From the NCBI RefSeq assembly GCF_011297335.1, contig NZ_JAAOTJ010000009.1, forward strand, positions 186,001 through 250,000: a DNA stretch of 64,000 nt, in the 5' to 3' direction. Of the stretch, positions 15,939 to 24,386 are shown in pieces. This DNA is from Catellatospora methionotrophica (GTDB lineage Bacteria > Actinomycetota > Actinomycetes > Mycobacteriales > Micromonosporaceae). Below the pieces are notes generated by a model. That model had not been told where the DNA came from, searched no databases, and saw nothing but the letters and a program-made list of their open reading frames with translations. How positions within the stretch are numbered: position 1 is the first letter of the stretch; every line of letters starts with the position of its first letter. The translations under genes were made by a program, and so were the position numbers.

Positions 15939-18900
15939 TCAGCGGCTGTAGATCTCGAATTCCCAGAGGGAGTAGCCGTAGGTGGTGGCGCGGGTGATGC
16001 CCTGCATGCGGATGTAGCGGGCGTTGACAGGGGTGAAGGTGTTGTTGTCGACGGCGCCGTTGCCGGTGGTGGTGGTGAAGGCGGTGGTCCAGGTGCTGCC
16101 GTCGGTGGAGACGTCGATGCGGTACGAGCGGCCGTACGCCGTCTCCCAGCGAAGGATGGTCCGGCCGACGGTGCGTACGCTGCCCAGGTCGACGGTGATC
16201 TGCCTGTTGTCGGCGGAACTGCTGCTCCAGCGGGTGGTCGGGTTGCCGTCGACGGCGTTGCCGGCCGGGTAGAACAGCTGGCTGCCGTTCGCCGAGGCGG
16301 GGCGGCCCTGGGCGAGGTTGGCGATGTCCTGGCCGCGCTTGGCCGGGAACGACACCACCTGCTGGTACGTCGGGCGGTTCTGCCAGGCGGTCAGCGGCGC
16401 GGTGATGCCGCCGAGGGCCGACTGCAGGATCGCGTCGGCGCACCACTGGTCACCGGCGGCGCAGTGGTCGTCGCCGGGGTAGACGGCGGTCGCCGCCTGG
16501 CCGTTGGCGCTGCCCAGGGTCGACAGCAGCACCGAGCGGCAGGCGCTGAGCACGCCGTTGCCGCAGTACGTGCGGCCGAGCCCGCCCGCGACCGGGTCGC
16601 CGAGCACGGTCCGGACGTCCTTCTCGACGTAGCCCCACCAGCCGTGCTGGAAGGACGAGCCCTTGTGGGCCTGGGCCGAGCTGAGCGAGCCGGGCAGGCT
16701 GGAGCCGGGGCCGTTCTGGCCGCCCGACGGGGACTCGTTGATGGACATGGCGTCGACCAGGGCCCCGTAGAGGCCGTCGCCGAGCGCGGACTGGAACTGG
16801 CCGCTCACCAGCAGCGGCCACCAGGCGTCGAAGATCCGGATCGCGTCGGCGTGGGCGTACACCTTCGAGCCGGGGGCGGTCTCCACGCGCTTGGCGCCGG
16901 ACTGCTGCCAGGCCTTGAGCTTGCTGACCGCGCTGGCCAGGGTGGGGTCGGTGACGGCCTGGCTCTCGATCACGCGGAGCAGGTCGTCGAGCACCTTCCA
17001 GCCGCGCAGGTCGGTGACCCCGGCGTTCTCGACCAGGGTCGCCAGCGAGGAGCGGGTGAACTTGTGCCCGCTCGCGATGGCGGCCTTGACGGGTGCGTCG
17101 AGCAGGTCGGCGCGGTGCACCGAGCCGAAGCTGAAGTCGCCGTCGGCCGCGCCGAAGTCCTTGGCCTGCCGGTTGTTCCAGCTCACGTAGTAGTCCTGGT
17201 TCACCGACTGCGGGTGGGTGGCGTTGGCCGCCCAGGTCGCGTTGTTGGTGTCGGCCTGGTAACCCTGCCATTCGTACGCCGCGTCGCCGCGTACCGGCAG
17301 GTTGGGGTTGTGCCCGGCGGCGCGCTGCGGGTTGCTGCCGGACATGAAGTAGGCGGTGTCGGTCGCGTTGACGTAGAACCAGTTGAACGAGTAGCCGACG
17401 TTGCCCGCGGCGGTCTTGAAGTCGGCCGGGGTGCCCATCGCGGCCGGGTCGTTGAACATCTGGAAGCCGATCGCCGAGTCGGCCTCGTGGCGGTAGGTGG
17501 AGCGCAGGCGGGTGAAGGCGTGCGGCACGCCGCCGACGGTGGCGCGCCAGGCCACCAGGCCGAGCTTGGTGCGGTACGTGACCAGCTTGTACGACCCGGC
17601 GGCAGTACCGTCGGCGGTCGTCGGCGTCCACGCGTTGGTGTGCGACAGCTCCTCCATCGCGGTGCACGCACCCCGGTAGAGGTACTTGTTGCTGTTCAGG
17701 GTGGGGGCGCTGCCGTCGGTGGTGCACAGCGGCAGCGAGTACGTGTCGGTGATGTCGTGGGCCGCCGAGGTGGCGCTCCACGCGTAGTCCTGGCCACGGC
17801 CGAGCAGCACGTACAGGTTGAGCCCGGCGAACGCCGCGCCGCGCGCGCTGATGCCGGGGCCCTGCAGCTCCTGGACCATGAGCAGCTGCGGGGAGAAGTA
17901 GCCGGTCTGCGGCCCGAACACGGCGACCGGGTGCCCGGTGGCCGAGTGCGCGGCGGAGATGACCGCGGCGTTCGACATGCCCTTGCCCTTGTGGCCGATG
18001 GTCAGGCTGCCCAGGGCGGCGGCGATGTCGGACTGCGCGGTGACGGCGCTGTTGGCCGAGCCGGTGGGGTTGGTGACGACGGGTTCGGACACGGCCGAGC
18101 CCGCGTCGGGCAGTACGACCCCGGCGGCGTTGTCGTCGGCCGCGCCGTACGGGAAGCTGGTGCCGTCGTGGATGGTCAGCACGGTCTCGGGGTCGTTGCG
18201 GCTGCGGAACGCGTTCCACACCGCGTCGCCCTCGACCGCGCCGTAGCGGGCCCGCGCGGCCACGCGGACCAGGGCGGACTCCATCTCGCCGCCGCCACCG
18301 CCGCCGAACAGGCCGCCGACGACGCCCGCGATGGCGATCAGGTCGGTCATCGTGAACTGCACCGGGCCGCCCGCGTTGGTGATCGCGTCGAGGTGGCCGG
18401 TGAGCACGTACTCGCCGGGGCAGTTGCGGTCGGCCATGCACTTGCCGATGTAGGCGTTGATGCCCGCGATGTAGTTCTGCACGTCGGTGTAGAGCTGCGC
18501 GCCGCGCCCGCCGAGGCTCTGTAGCGCGTTGACCTGCGCCTGGAGGTCTGCCTCGGTGTACGGCGCGTTGCGCCACACGCTCTGCTCCAGCGAGCGGTTG
18601 CCCGCCGCGCCGCCCGCGAACGGGGTCAGCGTGCCGCGCCCGACGTGGCGCAGCAGGTCCATGGTGAACAGGCGGTCCTCGGCACCGGCGTAACCGGCCC
18701 CGAACATGGTCCCGGCGCGGGTGGTGCCGGTGACGTGCGGCGTGCCGGTGGCCTTGTCGCGGACCACGGTCACGTCGGAGCGGGGCGCGTAGCTGCGCTC
18801 GACCTGCCCGGCGGGCACACCGAACGAGGCGTCGTTGAAGTACGACGGGATCTGCTCGTCGGTGAGCCCGGCGTAGTTGTAGACGAGGTTGGCGTACCGG

Positions 18901-19160
18901 TCGAGCTGGTCGGCCGAGTGCGCGGGCCGGGTGCCGAACACCTGGTGGCCGAGGATGTCGACGAGGGTGGCGTTGCCGTTCTGACCGGGCGGCAGGATGT
19001 CGGAGCACTCGGCCAGGCAGTAGTCGTTGGGGGCGAGCACGGCCGCGGCGGCGGGCGCCGACGGGGCGACCACGGCGAAGGCGGCGGCCGTGAGCAGGGC
19101 GAAGGTGGCCGCGAGGGGGCGTTTCGCCCAGGGGCCGTGGGCGGTGGTGCGTCGGGACAT
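15939..19160 (-). CDS. Secreted penicillin-acylase-family Ntn-hydrolase with C-terminal discoidin (F5/8 C) domain
   Basis: 1073 residues from the ATG at 19160 (AAGGGA ribosome site). A signal peptide is clear: basic start, hydrophobic ATFALLTAAAFAVVA, then an Ala-rich cleavage region. The body matches the penicillin/aculeacin acylase family: an N-terminal alpha-chain part, the GKGMSNAAVISAAHS segment with a likely autocatalytic nucleophile Ser near residue 396, then GHPVAVFGPQTGYFSP and RGQDYAWSATSAAHD. The last ~130 residues are a coagulation factor 5/8 C-type carbohydrate- or surface-binding domain (YPAGNAVDGNPTTRWSS ... ITVDLGSVRTVGR ... RYIRMQGI). It probably deacylates an amide such as an acyl-homoserine lactone, lipopeptide or beta-lactam. 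The substrate is unknown. Confidence 0.88.
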   Translation of the reverse strand: MSRRTTAHGPWAKRPLAATFALLTAAAFAVVAPSAPAAAAVLAPNDYCLAECSDILPPGQNGNATLVDILGHQVFGTRPAHSADQLDRYANLVYNYAGLTDEQIPSYFNDASFGVPAGQVERSYAPRSDVTVVRDKATGTPHVTGTTRAGTMFGAGYAGAEDRLFTMDLLRHVGRGTLTPFAGGAAGNRSLEQSVWRNAPYTEADLQAQVNALQSLGGRGAQLYTDVQNYIAGINAYIGKCMADRNCPGEYVLTGHLDAITNAGGPVQFTMTDLIAIAGVVGGLFGGGGGGEMESALVRVAARARYGAVEGDAVWNAFRSRNDPETVLTIHDGTSFPYGAADDNAAGVVLPDAGSAVSEPVVTNPTGSANSAVTAQSDIAAALGSLTIGHKGKGMSNAAVISAAHSATGHPVAVFGPQTGYFSPQLLMVQELQGPGISARGAAFAGLNLYVLLGRGQDYAWSATSAAHDITDTYSLPLCTTDGSAPTLNSNKYLYRGACTAMEELSHTNAWTPTTADGTAAGSYKLVTYRTKLGLVAWRATVGGVPHAFTRLRSTYRHEADSAIGFQMFNDPAAMGTPADFKTAAGNVGYSFNWFYVNATDTAYFMSGSNPQRAAGHNPNLPVRGDAAYEWQGYQADTNNATWAANATHPQSVNQDYYVSWNNRQAKDFGAADGDFSFGSVHRADLLDAPVKAAIASGHKFTRSSLATLVENAGVTDLRGWKVLDDLLRVIESQAVTDPTLASAVSKLKAWQQSGAKRVETAPGSKVYAHADAIRIFDAWWPLLVSGQFQSALGDGLYGALVDAMSINESPSGGQNGPGSSLPGSLSSAQAHKGSSFQHGWWGYVEKDVRTVLGDPVAGGLGRTYCGNGVLSACRSVLLSTLGSANGQAATAVYPGDDHCAAGDQWCADAILQSALGGITAPLTAWQNRPTYQQVVSFPAKRGQDIANLAQGRPASANGSQLFYPAGNAVDGNPTTRWSSSSADNRQITVDLGSVRTVGRTILRWETAYGRSYRIDVSTDGSTWTTAFTTTTGNGAVDNNTFTPVNARYIRMQGITRATTYGYSLWEFEIYSR

Positions 19161-19494
19161 GGGTGGATCCCTTCGGCAGGACGGGACGGGTCCGCTGATC
19201 CGCATCGGACAGCAGGCCCACGCGCAGCCTGGCGCGACATGTCCGCCGCCGACGCACTTACGTGAAGCAATTTCGTGTACGGGATGGTAACGAAGTATTG
19301 ACCGCGATGAAAGGGTCACCACTGATTGCCGGTACGCCGCGATGCGCCATGCCGGGGGCGGGGTGTCAAGAGCGTGAAGCGTGCGCGGGGGCGATGTGAC
19401 CGGTGGGTAGCGACTGGCTGAGCGATCGTTCAGGCAATCGGGCTACGCTGTGCTCGAGATCCTGTGATCCAGGTGTCAGACCCCGGGAGGAAAC
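19161..19494. other. 334-bp divergent intergenic region between the acylase and icmA
   Basis: It contains the ribosome sites of both genes and an AT-richer stretch around 19265-19325, the best place for the two opposed promoters. No inverted repeat of the dispersed families and no recognisable RNA gene was seen. Confidence 0.5.
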
Positions 19495-21168
19495 GTGGAC
19501 GCGAACGAGATCGCTGCCGGTCGCGAGCGCTGGCAGCAGCGGTACGACAAGGCGCACAAACGCGTCGCGGACTTCACCACGCTCAGCGGGGTCGAGGTCG
19601 AGCCGCTGTACGGTCCCGCCGAGGGCGTCGACTACCCGGGCTTCGAGCGTATCGGCTGGCCCGGCGAGTTCCCGTTCACCCGTGGCCTGTACCCGACCGG
19701 CTACCGGGGCCGGACCTGGACCATCCGCCAGTTCGCCGGGTTCGGCAACGCGGTGCAGACCAACGAGCGCTACAAGCTGATCCTGGGCGCGGGCGGCGGC
19801 GGCCTGTCGGTCGCCTTCGACATGCCGACGCTGATGGGCCGCGACTCCGACGACGGCCGCTCGCTGGGCGAGGTCGGCCACTGCGGCGTCGCCATCGACT
19901 CGGCCGCCGACATGGACGTGCTGTTCGGCGGCATCGACCTGCAGAAGGTCACCACCTCGATGACCATTTCGGGGCCCGCGGTGCCGGTGTTCTGCATGTA
20001 CCTGGTCGCCGCCGAGCGCCAGGGTGCCGACCTGAGCAAGCTCGACGGCACCCTGCAGACCGACATCTTCAAGGAGTACATCGCGCAGAAGGAGTGGCTG
20101 TTCGACCCCGAGCCGCACCTGCGCCTCATCGGCGACCTGATGGAGTACTGCGCGCACAACATCCCGAAGTACAAGCCGCTGTCGGTGTCGGGCTACCACA
20201 TCCGCGAGGCGGGTGCGACGGCCGCGCAGGAACTGGCGTACACCCTGGCCGACGGCTTCGGATACGTCGAGCTGGGCCTGTCGCGTGGCCTGGACGTCAA
20301 CCTGTTCGCCCCCGGTCTGAGCTTCTTCTTCGACGCGCACGTGGACTTCTTCGAGGAGATCGCGAAGTTCCGCGCGGCCCGGCGCATCTGGGCCCGCTGG
20401 ATGCGCGACGTGTACGGCGCGACCAGCGAGAAGGCCCAGTGGCTGCGCTTCCACACGCAGACCGCCGGTGTCTCGCTGACCGCGCAGCAGCCGGTCAACA
20501 ACGTGGTGCGCACCGCCGTCGAGGCGCTGTCGGCGATCCTCGGCGGCACGAACTCGCTGCACACCAACGCCCTGGACGAGACCCTGGCGCTGCCCACCGA
20601 CGAGTCGGCCGAGATCGCGCTGCGTACCCAGCAGGTGCTGATGGAGGAGACCGGCGTGATCAACGTGGCTGACCCGCTGGGCGGCTCCTGGTACGTCGAG
20701 GCGCTCACCGACAAGATCGAGGCCGAGGCCGAGGCGATCTTCCAGCGCATCAAGGAGCGGGGCACCGACGGCACCATCACCAGCGGCATCCTGCGCGGCA
20801 TCGAGGACGGCTGGTTCACCTCGGCGATCGCCGACTCGGCGTACACCTTCCAGCGCGCGCTGGAGGAGGGCGACAAGCGCATCGTCGGCGTGAACTGCCA
20901 CACCGGCACCATCGCCAAGGACCTGGAGATCATGCGCGTCTCCCACGAGGTGGAGCGCGAGCAGGTCAAGCTGCTCCAGGCCCGTCGCGCCGACCGCGAC
21001 CAGGCCACCGTCGACGCCGCCCTCAAGCGGATGATCGACATCTCCCGCACCGAGGCCAACATGGTTCCCGCCATGCTCGACGCCTGCCGCGCCGAAGCCA
21101 CTCTCGGCGAGATCTGCGACGCGCTGCGCGGCGAGTGGGGCGTATACCGGGAGCCCGCCCGCTTCTGA
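19495..21168 (+). CDS. icmA: Isobutyryl-CoA mutase large subunit
   Basis: 557 residues of the methylmalonyl-CoA mutase TIM-barrel chain without a B12-binding domain, the size of IcmA (about 566). It interconverts isobutyryl-CoA and n-butyryl-CoA with a separate B12 subunit, IcmB. The two substrate-selecting positions are Phe80 ([11 protein letters not shown]) and Gln198 ([11 protein letters not shown]). These are the residues and numbers reported for Streptomyces IcmA, where methylmalonyl-CoA mutase has Tyr89 and Arg207. The start is GTG with GGGAGG five bases upstream. No IcmB gene is in the window. The product links to Ccr-derived butyryl-CoA and to valine breakdown. Databases may label it methylmalonyl-CoA mutase. 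Confidence 0.92.
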   Translation: MDANEIAAGRERWQQRYDKAHKRVADFTTLSGVEVEPLYGPAEGVDYPGFERIGWPGEFPFTRGLYPTGYRGRTWTIRQFAGFGNAVQTNERYKLILGAGGGGLSVAFDMPTLMGRDSDDGRSLGEVGHCGVAIDSAADMDVLFGGIDLQKVTTSMTISGPAVPVFCMYLVAAERQGADLSKLDGTLQTDIFKEYIAQKEWLFDPEPHLRLIGDLMEYCAHNIPKYKPLSVSGYHIREAGATAAQELAYTLADGFGYVELGLSRGLDVNLFAPGLSFFFDAHVDFFEEIAKFRAARRIWARWMRDVYGATSEKAQWLRFHTQTAGVSLTAQQPVNNVVRTAVEALSAILGGTNSLHTNALDETLALPTDESAEIALRTQQVLMEETGVINVADPLGGSWYVEALTDKIEAEAEAIFQRIKERGTDGTITSGILRGIEDGWFTSAIADSAYTFQRALEEGDKRIVGVNCHTGTIAKDLEIMRVSHEVEREQVKLLQARRADRDQATVDAALKRMIDISRTEANMVPAMLDACRAEATLGEICDALRGEWGVYREPARF

Positions 21169-21273
21169 TCCGCCGACCGACGATGGGATGACCGGCCCGT
21201 GCCGTAGCAGGCGCGGGCCCGCTGTCCGGCCTGCCGTCGCGGGCCGGACAGCCGTGCGCCGACGGGCGAGTCG

Positions 21274-21319
21274 GGAAGGGCGCCTTCCGCAACGCGAAAC
21301 GTTAAGAAGGTGCCCTTCC
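21274..21319. repeat. Intergenic inverted repeat, family D copy 1
   Basis: GGAAGGGCGCCTTC (21274-21287) pairs with GAAGGTGCCCTTCC (21306-21319), 14 bp including one G-U, around an 18-nt loop. Each arm is itself nearly palindromic. It is about 105 bp after the icmA stop, is followed by TTTGG, and shares its arms with 41315-41364. Confidence 0.78.
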
Positions 21320-21386
21320 TTTGGTTCGCGGCGTGGGTGGGGACCATGGCGGGGGCATTGTCACGGGCGTGGGAGACTGGGTAACC

Positions 21387-22328
21387 ATGAGCGATCTCCG
21401 ACCCGGACAGTCGATCTTCACGCGCGGTGCCGTGGATCTCGGCGCGCTGGCTGCGCGCACCCAGCAGGCACCGGCCGCGACCCCGGCCGCGCCCGCGAAC
21501 ACCCCGGCCGGTCCCGGCAACGGTGGTAACGGCGGCTTCCCCGGTGCGCCCGCGGGGGGCGGTCACGTGGTGGACGTCACCGAGGCCAACGTGCAGGACG
21601 AGGTCCTGCAGAAGTCGATGACCCTGCCCGTCGTGGTGGCGTTCCTGGCCCCGGGTTACCCCGAGGTGGACCAGCTGGCCGACGAGCTGGCGCAGTTCAA
21701 CGCCGCCGACGGCGGCACCTGGGTGCTCGCGCGGGTGAACGCGCAGGCCGACCCCCGGCTGGCCGCCATGTTCCGGGTGCAGAGCGTGCCCACCGTGTAC
21801 GCCGTGGTCGGCGGGCAGCCGATCGACGCGTTCGCCGGGCCCGTGCCGGCCGCGCAGCTGCGCCAGTGGCTGGACGCCGTGCTGCGGGCCGGTGGCGTCG
21901 ACGTGGCGGTGCCCGAGGACCCGCGCCTGGAAGAGGCCGACGAGGCCCTGATCATGGGCAACCTGGACGAGGCCGAGAAGGCGTACCGCAAGATCTTGTC
22001 GGACTCGCCTAAGGACGCCGCGGCAGAGGCCGGCCTGGCCCAGGTCGTGCTGGCCAAACGGGTCGCCGGGGTGGACCCGCAGGCCGCGGTGGCCGCCGCC
22101 GACGCCGCACCCGACGACCTGCCCGCGCAGCTGAAAGCAGCCGACGTCGAGGTGCTGGCCGGTCAGGCAGAGCAGGCGTATCAGCGGCTGGTCAATCTCG
22201 TGCGCCGCGTCTACGGTGACGATCGGGAGACGGTGCGCCAGCACCTCGTGTCGCTGTTCGCCGTCGCCGGCCCGGACGACCCCGCGGTGGCGGCCGCGCG
22301 GCGTGCCCTGGCCAGCGCATTGTTCTAG
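21387..22328 (+). CDS. Thioredoxin-fold/TPR protein (YbbN/CnoX-like) lacking cysteines
   Basis: 313 residues. After a Pro/Ala/Gly-rich linker (about 28-60) comes a thioredoxin domain (VQDEVLQKSMTLPVVVAFLAPGYPEVDQLADEL ... VQSVPTVYAVVGGQPIDAFAGP). A C-terminal TPR-like part begins RLEEADEALIMGNLDEAEKAYRKIL. The thioredoxin WCGPC position reads APGYPEVDQ, and I see no cysteine in the whole protein, so it cannot do thiol exchange. The architecture is that of E. coli YbbN (CnoX), a holdase chaperone working with DnaK and GroEL. A ribosome site GGGAG precedes the ATG. Confidence 0.85.
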   Translation: MSDLRPGQSIFTRGAVDLGALAARTQQAPAATPAAPANTPAGPGNGGNGGFPGAPAGGGHVVDVTEANVQDEVLQKSMTLPVVVAFLAPGYPEVDQLADELAQFNAADGGTWVLARVNAQADPRLAAMFRVQSVPTVYAVVGGQPIDAFAGPVPAAQLRQWLDAVLRAGGVDVAVPEDPRLEEADEALIMGNLDEAEKAYRKILSDSPKDAAAEAGLAQVVLAKRVAGVDPQAAVAAADAAPDDLPAQLKAADVEVLAGQAEQAYQRLVNLVRRVYGDDRETVRQHLVSLFAVAGPDDPAVAAARRALASALF

Positions 22329-22352
22329 AACCGCTCGTGGCCCGTCCCGGAC

Positions 22353-22373
22353 GGCCCGCCAGTACGGCGGGCC
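22353..22373 (+). terminator. Short GC hairpin after the thioredoxin/TPR gene
   Basis: GGCCCGCC (22353-22360) pairs with GGCGGGCC (22366-22373) over a 5-nt loop. It is 25 nt after the stop and 46 nt before the next start. There is no U tract, so it could end transcription or act as a leader structure for the agmatinase-family gene. Confidence 0.5.
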
Positions 22374-22418
22374 ACCGGGAACTCCCCACCAGCGTGCATG
22401 AGGCCAGGGGGGAGAGGT

Positions 22419-23399
22419 ATGCGCCGCATCGCGGTTCTCGACGCGCCGTCGAACCTGGGCCTGCGCCCGCCCACCGAGACCTCCGTGCCCGGCTGCGCCA
22501 AGGCGCCGGGCGCGTTGCGGGACAAGCACCTGCTGACCCGTCTCGACGCGCGCGACGCCGGTTGCCTGACCCCGCCCCGCTACGACCCCGGCGACTGGCG
22601 TCCCGGCGACGGGGTGGCGCACGCGCTGCAGATCCACTCGTACAGCGTGCGGCTGGCCGAGCGGATCGGCGCGATCGTCGACGCCGGGGAGTTCCCGCTG
22701 GTGCTGGGCGGTGACTGCTCGATCCTGCTCGGTTCGGCGCTGGCCATGCGGCGGCTCGGCGAGGAGGTCGGCGGACGGATCGGCCTGGTCTTCGTCGACG
22801 GGCACTCCGACTTCCGCCACCCCGGCAACGCGCCGTACGTCGGCGCGGCCGCGGGTGAGGACCTTGCCCTGGTCACCGGCCGGGGCCAGACCGAGCTGGC
22901 CGGGATCGAGGGACGCCGCCCGTACTTCCGGGACACCGACGTCGTCGTGCTCGGCATCCGCGAGCACGACGAGTACCGCCTCGACCTGCAGGCGGCCGGT
23001 TTCGCCACCCGCCCGGCCACTGCCGTGCGCGCCGAGGGCGCCCGCCGCACCGCCCAGTGGGCCCGCGAGCGCCTGGCCGACTGCGCCGGCTACTGGGTGC
23101 ACATCGACGTCGACGTGCTCGACCCCGCCGTGATGCCCGCCGTCGACGCCCCCGAGCCCGGCGGCATCGCCCTCACCGAACTCGAACTCCTCCTCACCGG
23201 CCTCGTCAACACCCCCGACTGCCTCGGCATGGAACTGACCGTCTTCGACCCGGACCACGACCCCGACGGTCGCCACGCCGCCGAACTGGTCACCACCCTG
23301 GTCACCGGCCTGGCCCCCCTCCTCCCCCCCAAACGCCCCACCCGCGCCCCCCGCGTCCCCAGCCCGCGCACCGCCTCGGAGAAACGCACCGCCGCCTGA
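22419..23399 (+). CDS. Arginase/agmatinase/formiminoglutamase family ureohydrolase
   Basis: 326 residues from the ATG at 22419, preceded by GGGGGGAGAGG. Binuclear manganese ligands are all present: GGDCS, DGHSDF (D-x-H-x-D) and HIDVDVLDP (D-x-D), plus a late Glu in GMELTVFDP. The family hydrolyses guanidino compounds to urea or related products. Substrate-selecting loops do not point clearly to arginine or agmatine, so the family name is the safe call. The basic tail (KRPTRAPRVPSPRTASEKR) is not conserved in the family. Confidence 0.85.
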   Translation: MRRIAVLDAPSNLGLRPPTETSVPGCAKAPGALRDKHLLTRLDARDAGCLTPPRYDPGDWRPGDGVAHALQIHSYSVRLAERIGAIVDAGEFPLVLGGDCSILLGSALAMRRLGEEVGGRIGLVFVDGHSDFRHPGNAPYVGAAAGEDLALVTGRGQTELAGIEGRRPYFRDTDVVVLGIREHDEYRLDLQAAGFATRPATAVRAEGARRTAQWARERLADCAGYWVHIDVDVLDPAVMPAVDAPEPGGIALTELELLLTGLVNTPDCLGMELTVFDPDHDPDGRHAAELVTTLVTGLAPLLPPKRPTRAPRVPSPRTASEKRTAA

Positions 23400-23413
23400 C
23401 CCCCCCCTCGGGG

Positions 23414-23473
23414 TCGATCATGAACTTGTCCACGTGTTCGACGGTGTGTCACCGCCCGCAACTTCATGATCGA
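23414..23473. repeat. Intergenic inverted repeat, GATCATGAA type
   Basis: TCGATCATGAACTTG (23414-23428) pairs with CAACTTCATGATCGA (23459-23473), 15 bp with one mismatch and a 30-nt loop. It starts 14 nt after the agmatinase-family stop codon. It is like the other post-gene hairpins, but its arm matches no other copy closely. Confidence 0.65.
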
Positions 23474-23555
23474 TCTGCGGGGGCGGTGGTGGTGCGGGCT
23501 ACCCGGGGTGGAGGTGCGCGCGGTGCGGGCGGTCGCGGCGGTTAATGTGGCGCGC

Positions 23556-23912
23556 ATGCCCGCTGTGCTATCCACCACGACGACCGTGGTCGCCCTGCTG
23601 CTGGCCGCTGTCGCCCTGCTCGCGGCGGCACGCGACCGCGCCCCGGACCGCGTGCAGCTGATCGGCACCGTCGTGGTCACCATCGCCGCGGTGCTGCTGG
23701 TCGGTGCGGCGGTCGCGAGCTGGATCGGTGGTCACTCGCCGCGCGAGACGACGACCTTCCTGGGGTACGCCCTGACGATGGTGCTCCTGCCCGCGGGCGC
23801 CTGGGTCGTCGGCCGGATGGAGCCGACCCGGTTCGGCAGCGTGATCATCGGCGTGGCCGCGCTGATCGTGCCCGTGCTGGTGCTGCGGATCGGGCAGGTG
23901 TTCGGTGCCTAG
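23556..23912 (+). CDS. Small integral membrane protein, unknown function
   Basis: 118 residues from the ATG at 23556 with about four hydrophobic helices (VVALLLAAVALLAAA, LIGTVVVTIAAVLLVGAAVA, FLGYALTMVLLPAGAWVVG, VIIGVAALIVPVLVL). The reading frame opens earlier, but the upstream part is low-complexity and lies next to a hairpin. A TTAATG sequence just upstream may be a -10, leaving almost no leader. It overlaps the next membrane gene by 8 nt, so the two are co-translated. Paired genes like this are common hypotheticals in actinomycetes. Confidence 0.75.
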   Translation: MPAVLSTTTTVVALLLAAVALLAAARDRAPDRVQLIGTVVVTIAAVLLVGAAVASWIGGHSPRETTTFLGYALTMVLLPAGAWVVGRMEPTRFGSVIIGVAALIVPVLVLRIGQVFGA

Positions 23913-24312
23913 ACCCGTCAACACCGGCCTCGGCCGGGTGCTCGTCTTCGTCTACGGCCTGTTCGCCGTCGCGGCGACCTGCCGGGCGGGCGTGCAGATC
24001 ATCACGAAGTTCGGCGAGGCCCCGGTCTCGTACCTGCTCAGTGCGCTCGCCGCGGTGCTCTACATCGTCGCCACCGTCGGCCTGGTGCGCGGCGACGAGG
24101 GCGGCCGCCGCCTGGCGCGGCTCTGCTTCACGGTCGAGCTGGTCGGCGTGCTGGCCGTCGGCACGCTCAGCGTGCTCCAGCCCCAGGACTTCCCGGACGC
24201 CACCGTCTGGTCCGGCTTCGGCGAGGGCTACGGCTACCTCCCGCTCGTCCTGCCCGTCCTCGGCCTCATCTGGCTCCGCCGCAAGACCCCCGCCGGACCT
24301 GCGGAGGCATGA
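23905..24312 (+). CDS. Small integral membrane protein, unknown function
   Basis: 135 residues, GTG start inside the end of the previous gene. Four hydrophobic segments (VLVFVYGLFAVAAT, YLLSALAAVLYIVATVGLV, LCFTVELVGVLAVGTLSVL, LPLVLPVLGLIWL) and a short basic C-terminus (RRKT). Its stop codon lies inside the left arm of the 24309-24373 hairpin. Probably forms a membrane pair with the upstream product; no function is known. Confidence 0.78.
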   Translation: MPRPVNTGLGRVLVFVYGLFAVAATCRAGVQIITKFGEAPVSYLLSALAAVLYIVATVGLVRGDEGGRRLARLCFTVELVGVLAVGTLSVLQPQDFPDATVWSGFGEGYGYLPLVLPVLGLIWLRRKTPAGPAEA

Positions 24313-24373
24313 TCGCTGTCTCGGGTCAGAACCTCTGGTGTGGCCTGAGGATGTGACCCGAAACAGCGATCAT
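24309..24373. repeat. Intergenic inverted repeat, family A copy 2 (20-bp stem)
   Basis: Arm 24309-24328 (ATGATCGCTGTCTCGGGTCA) pairs with 24354-24373 with one mismatch. The left arm includes the stop codon of the preceding gene, and the right arm ends 14 bp before the convergent PBP gene end (24387). Likely bidirectional terminator. Confidence 0.82.
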
Positions 24374-24386
24374 CGCGGAAAACCGG

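Noticed and set aside
15906-18524. Plus-strand open frame of about 870 codons opposite the acylase
   Set aside because: Val/Gly/Arg-rich antisense shadow; it also starts inside the 48-bp palindrome.
19495-21168. Methylmalonyl-CoA mutase as the call
   Set aside because: Phe80/Gln198 and absence of a B12 domain fit IcmA, not Mcm.
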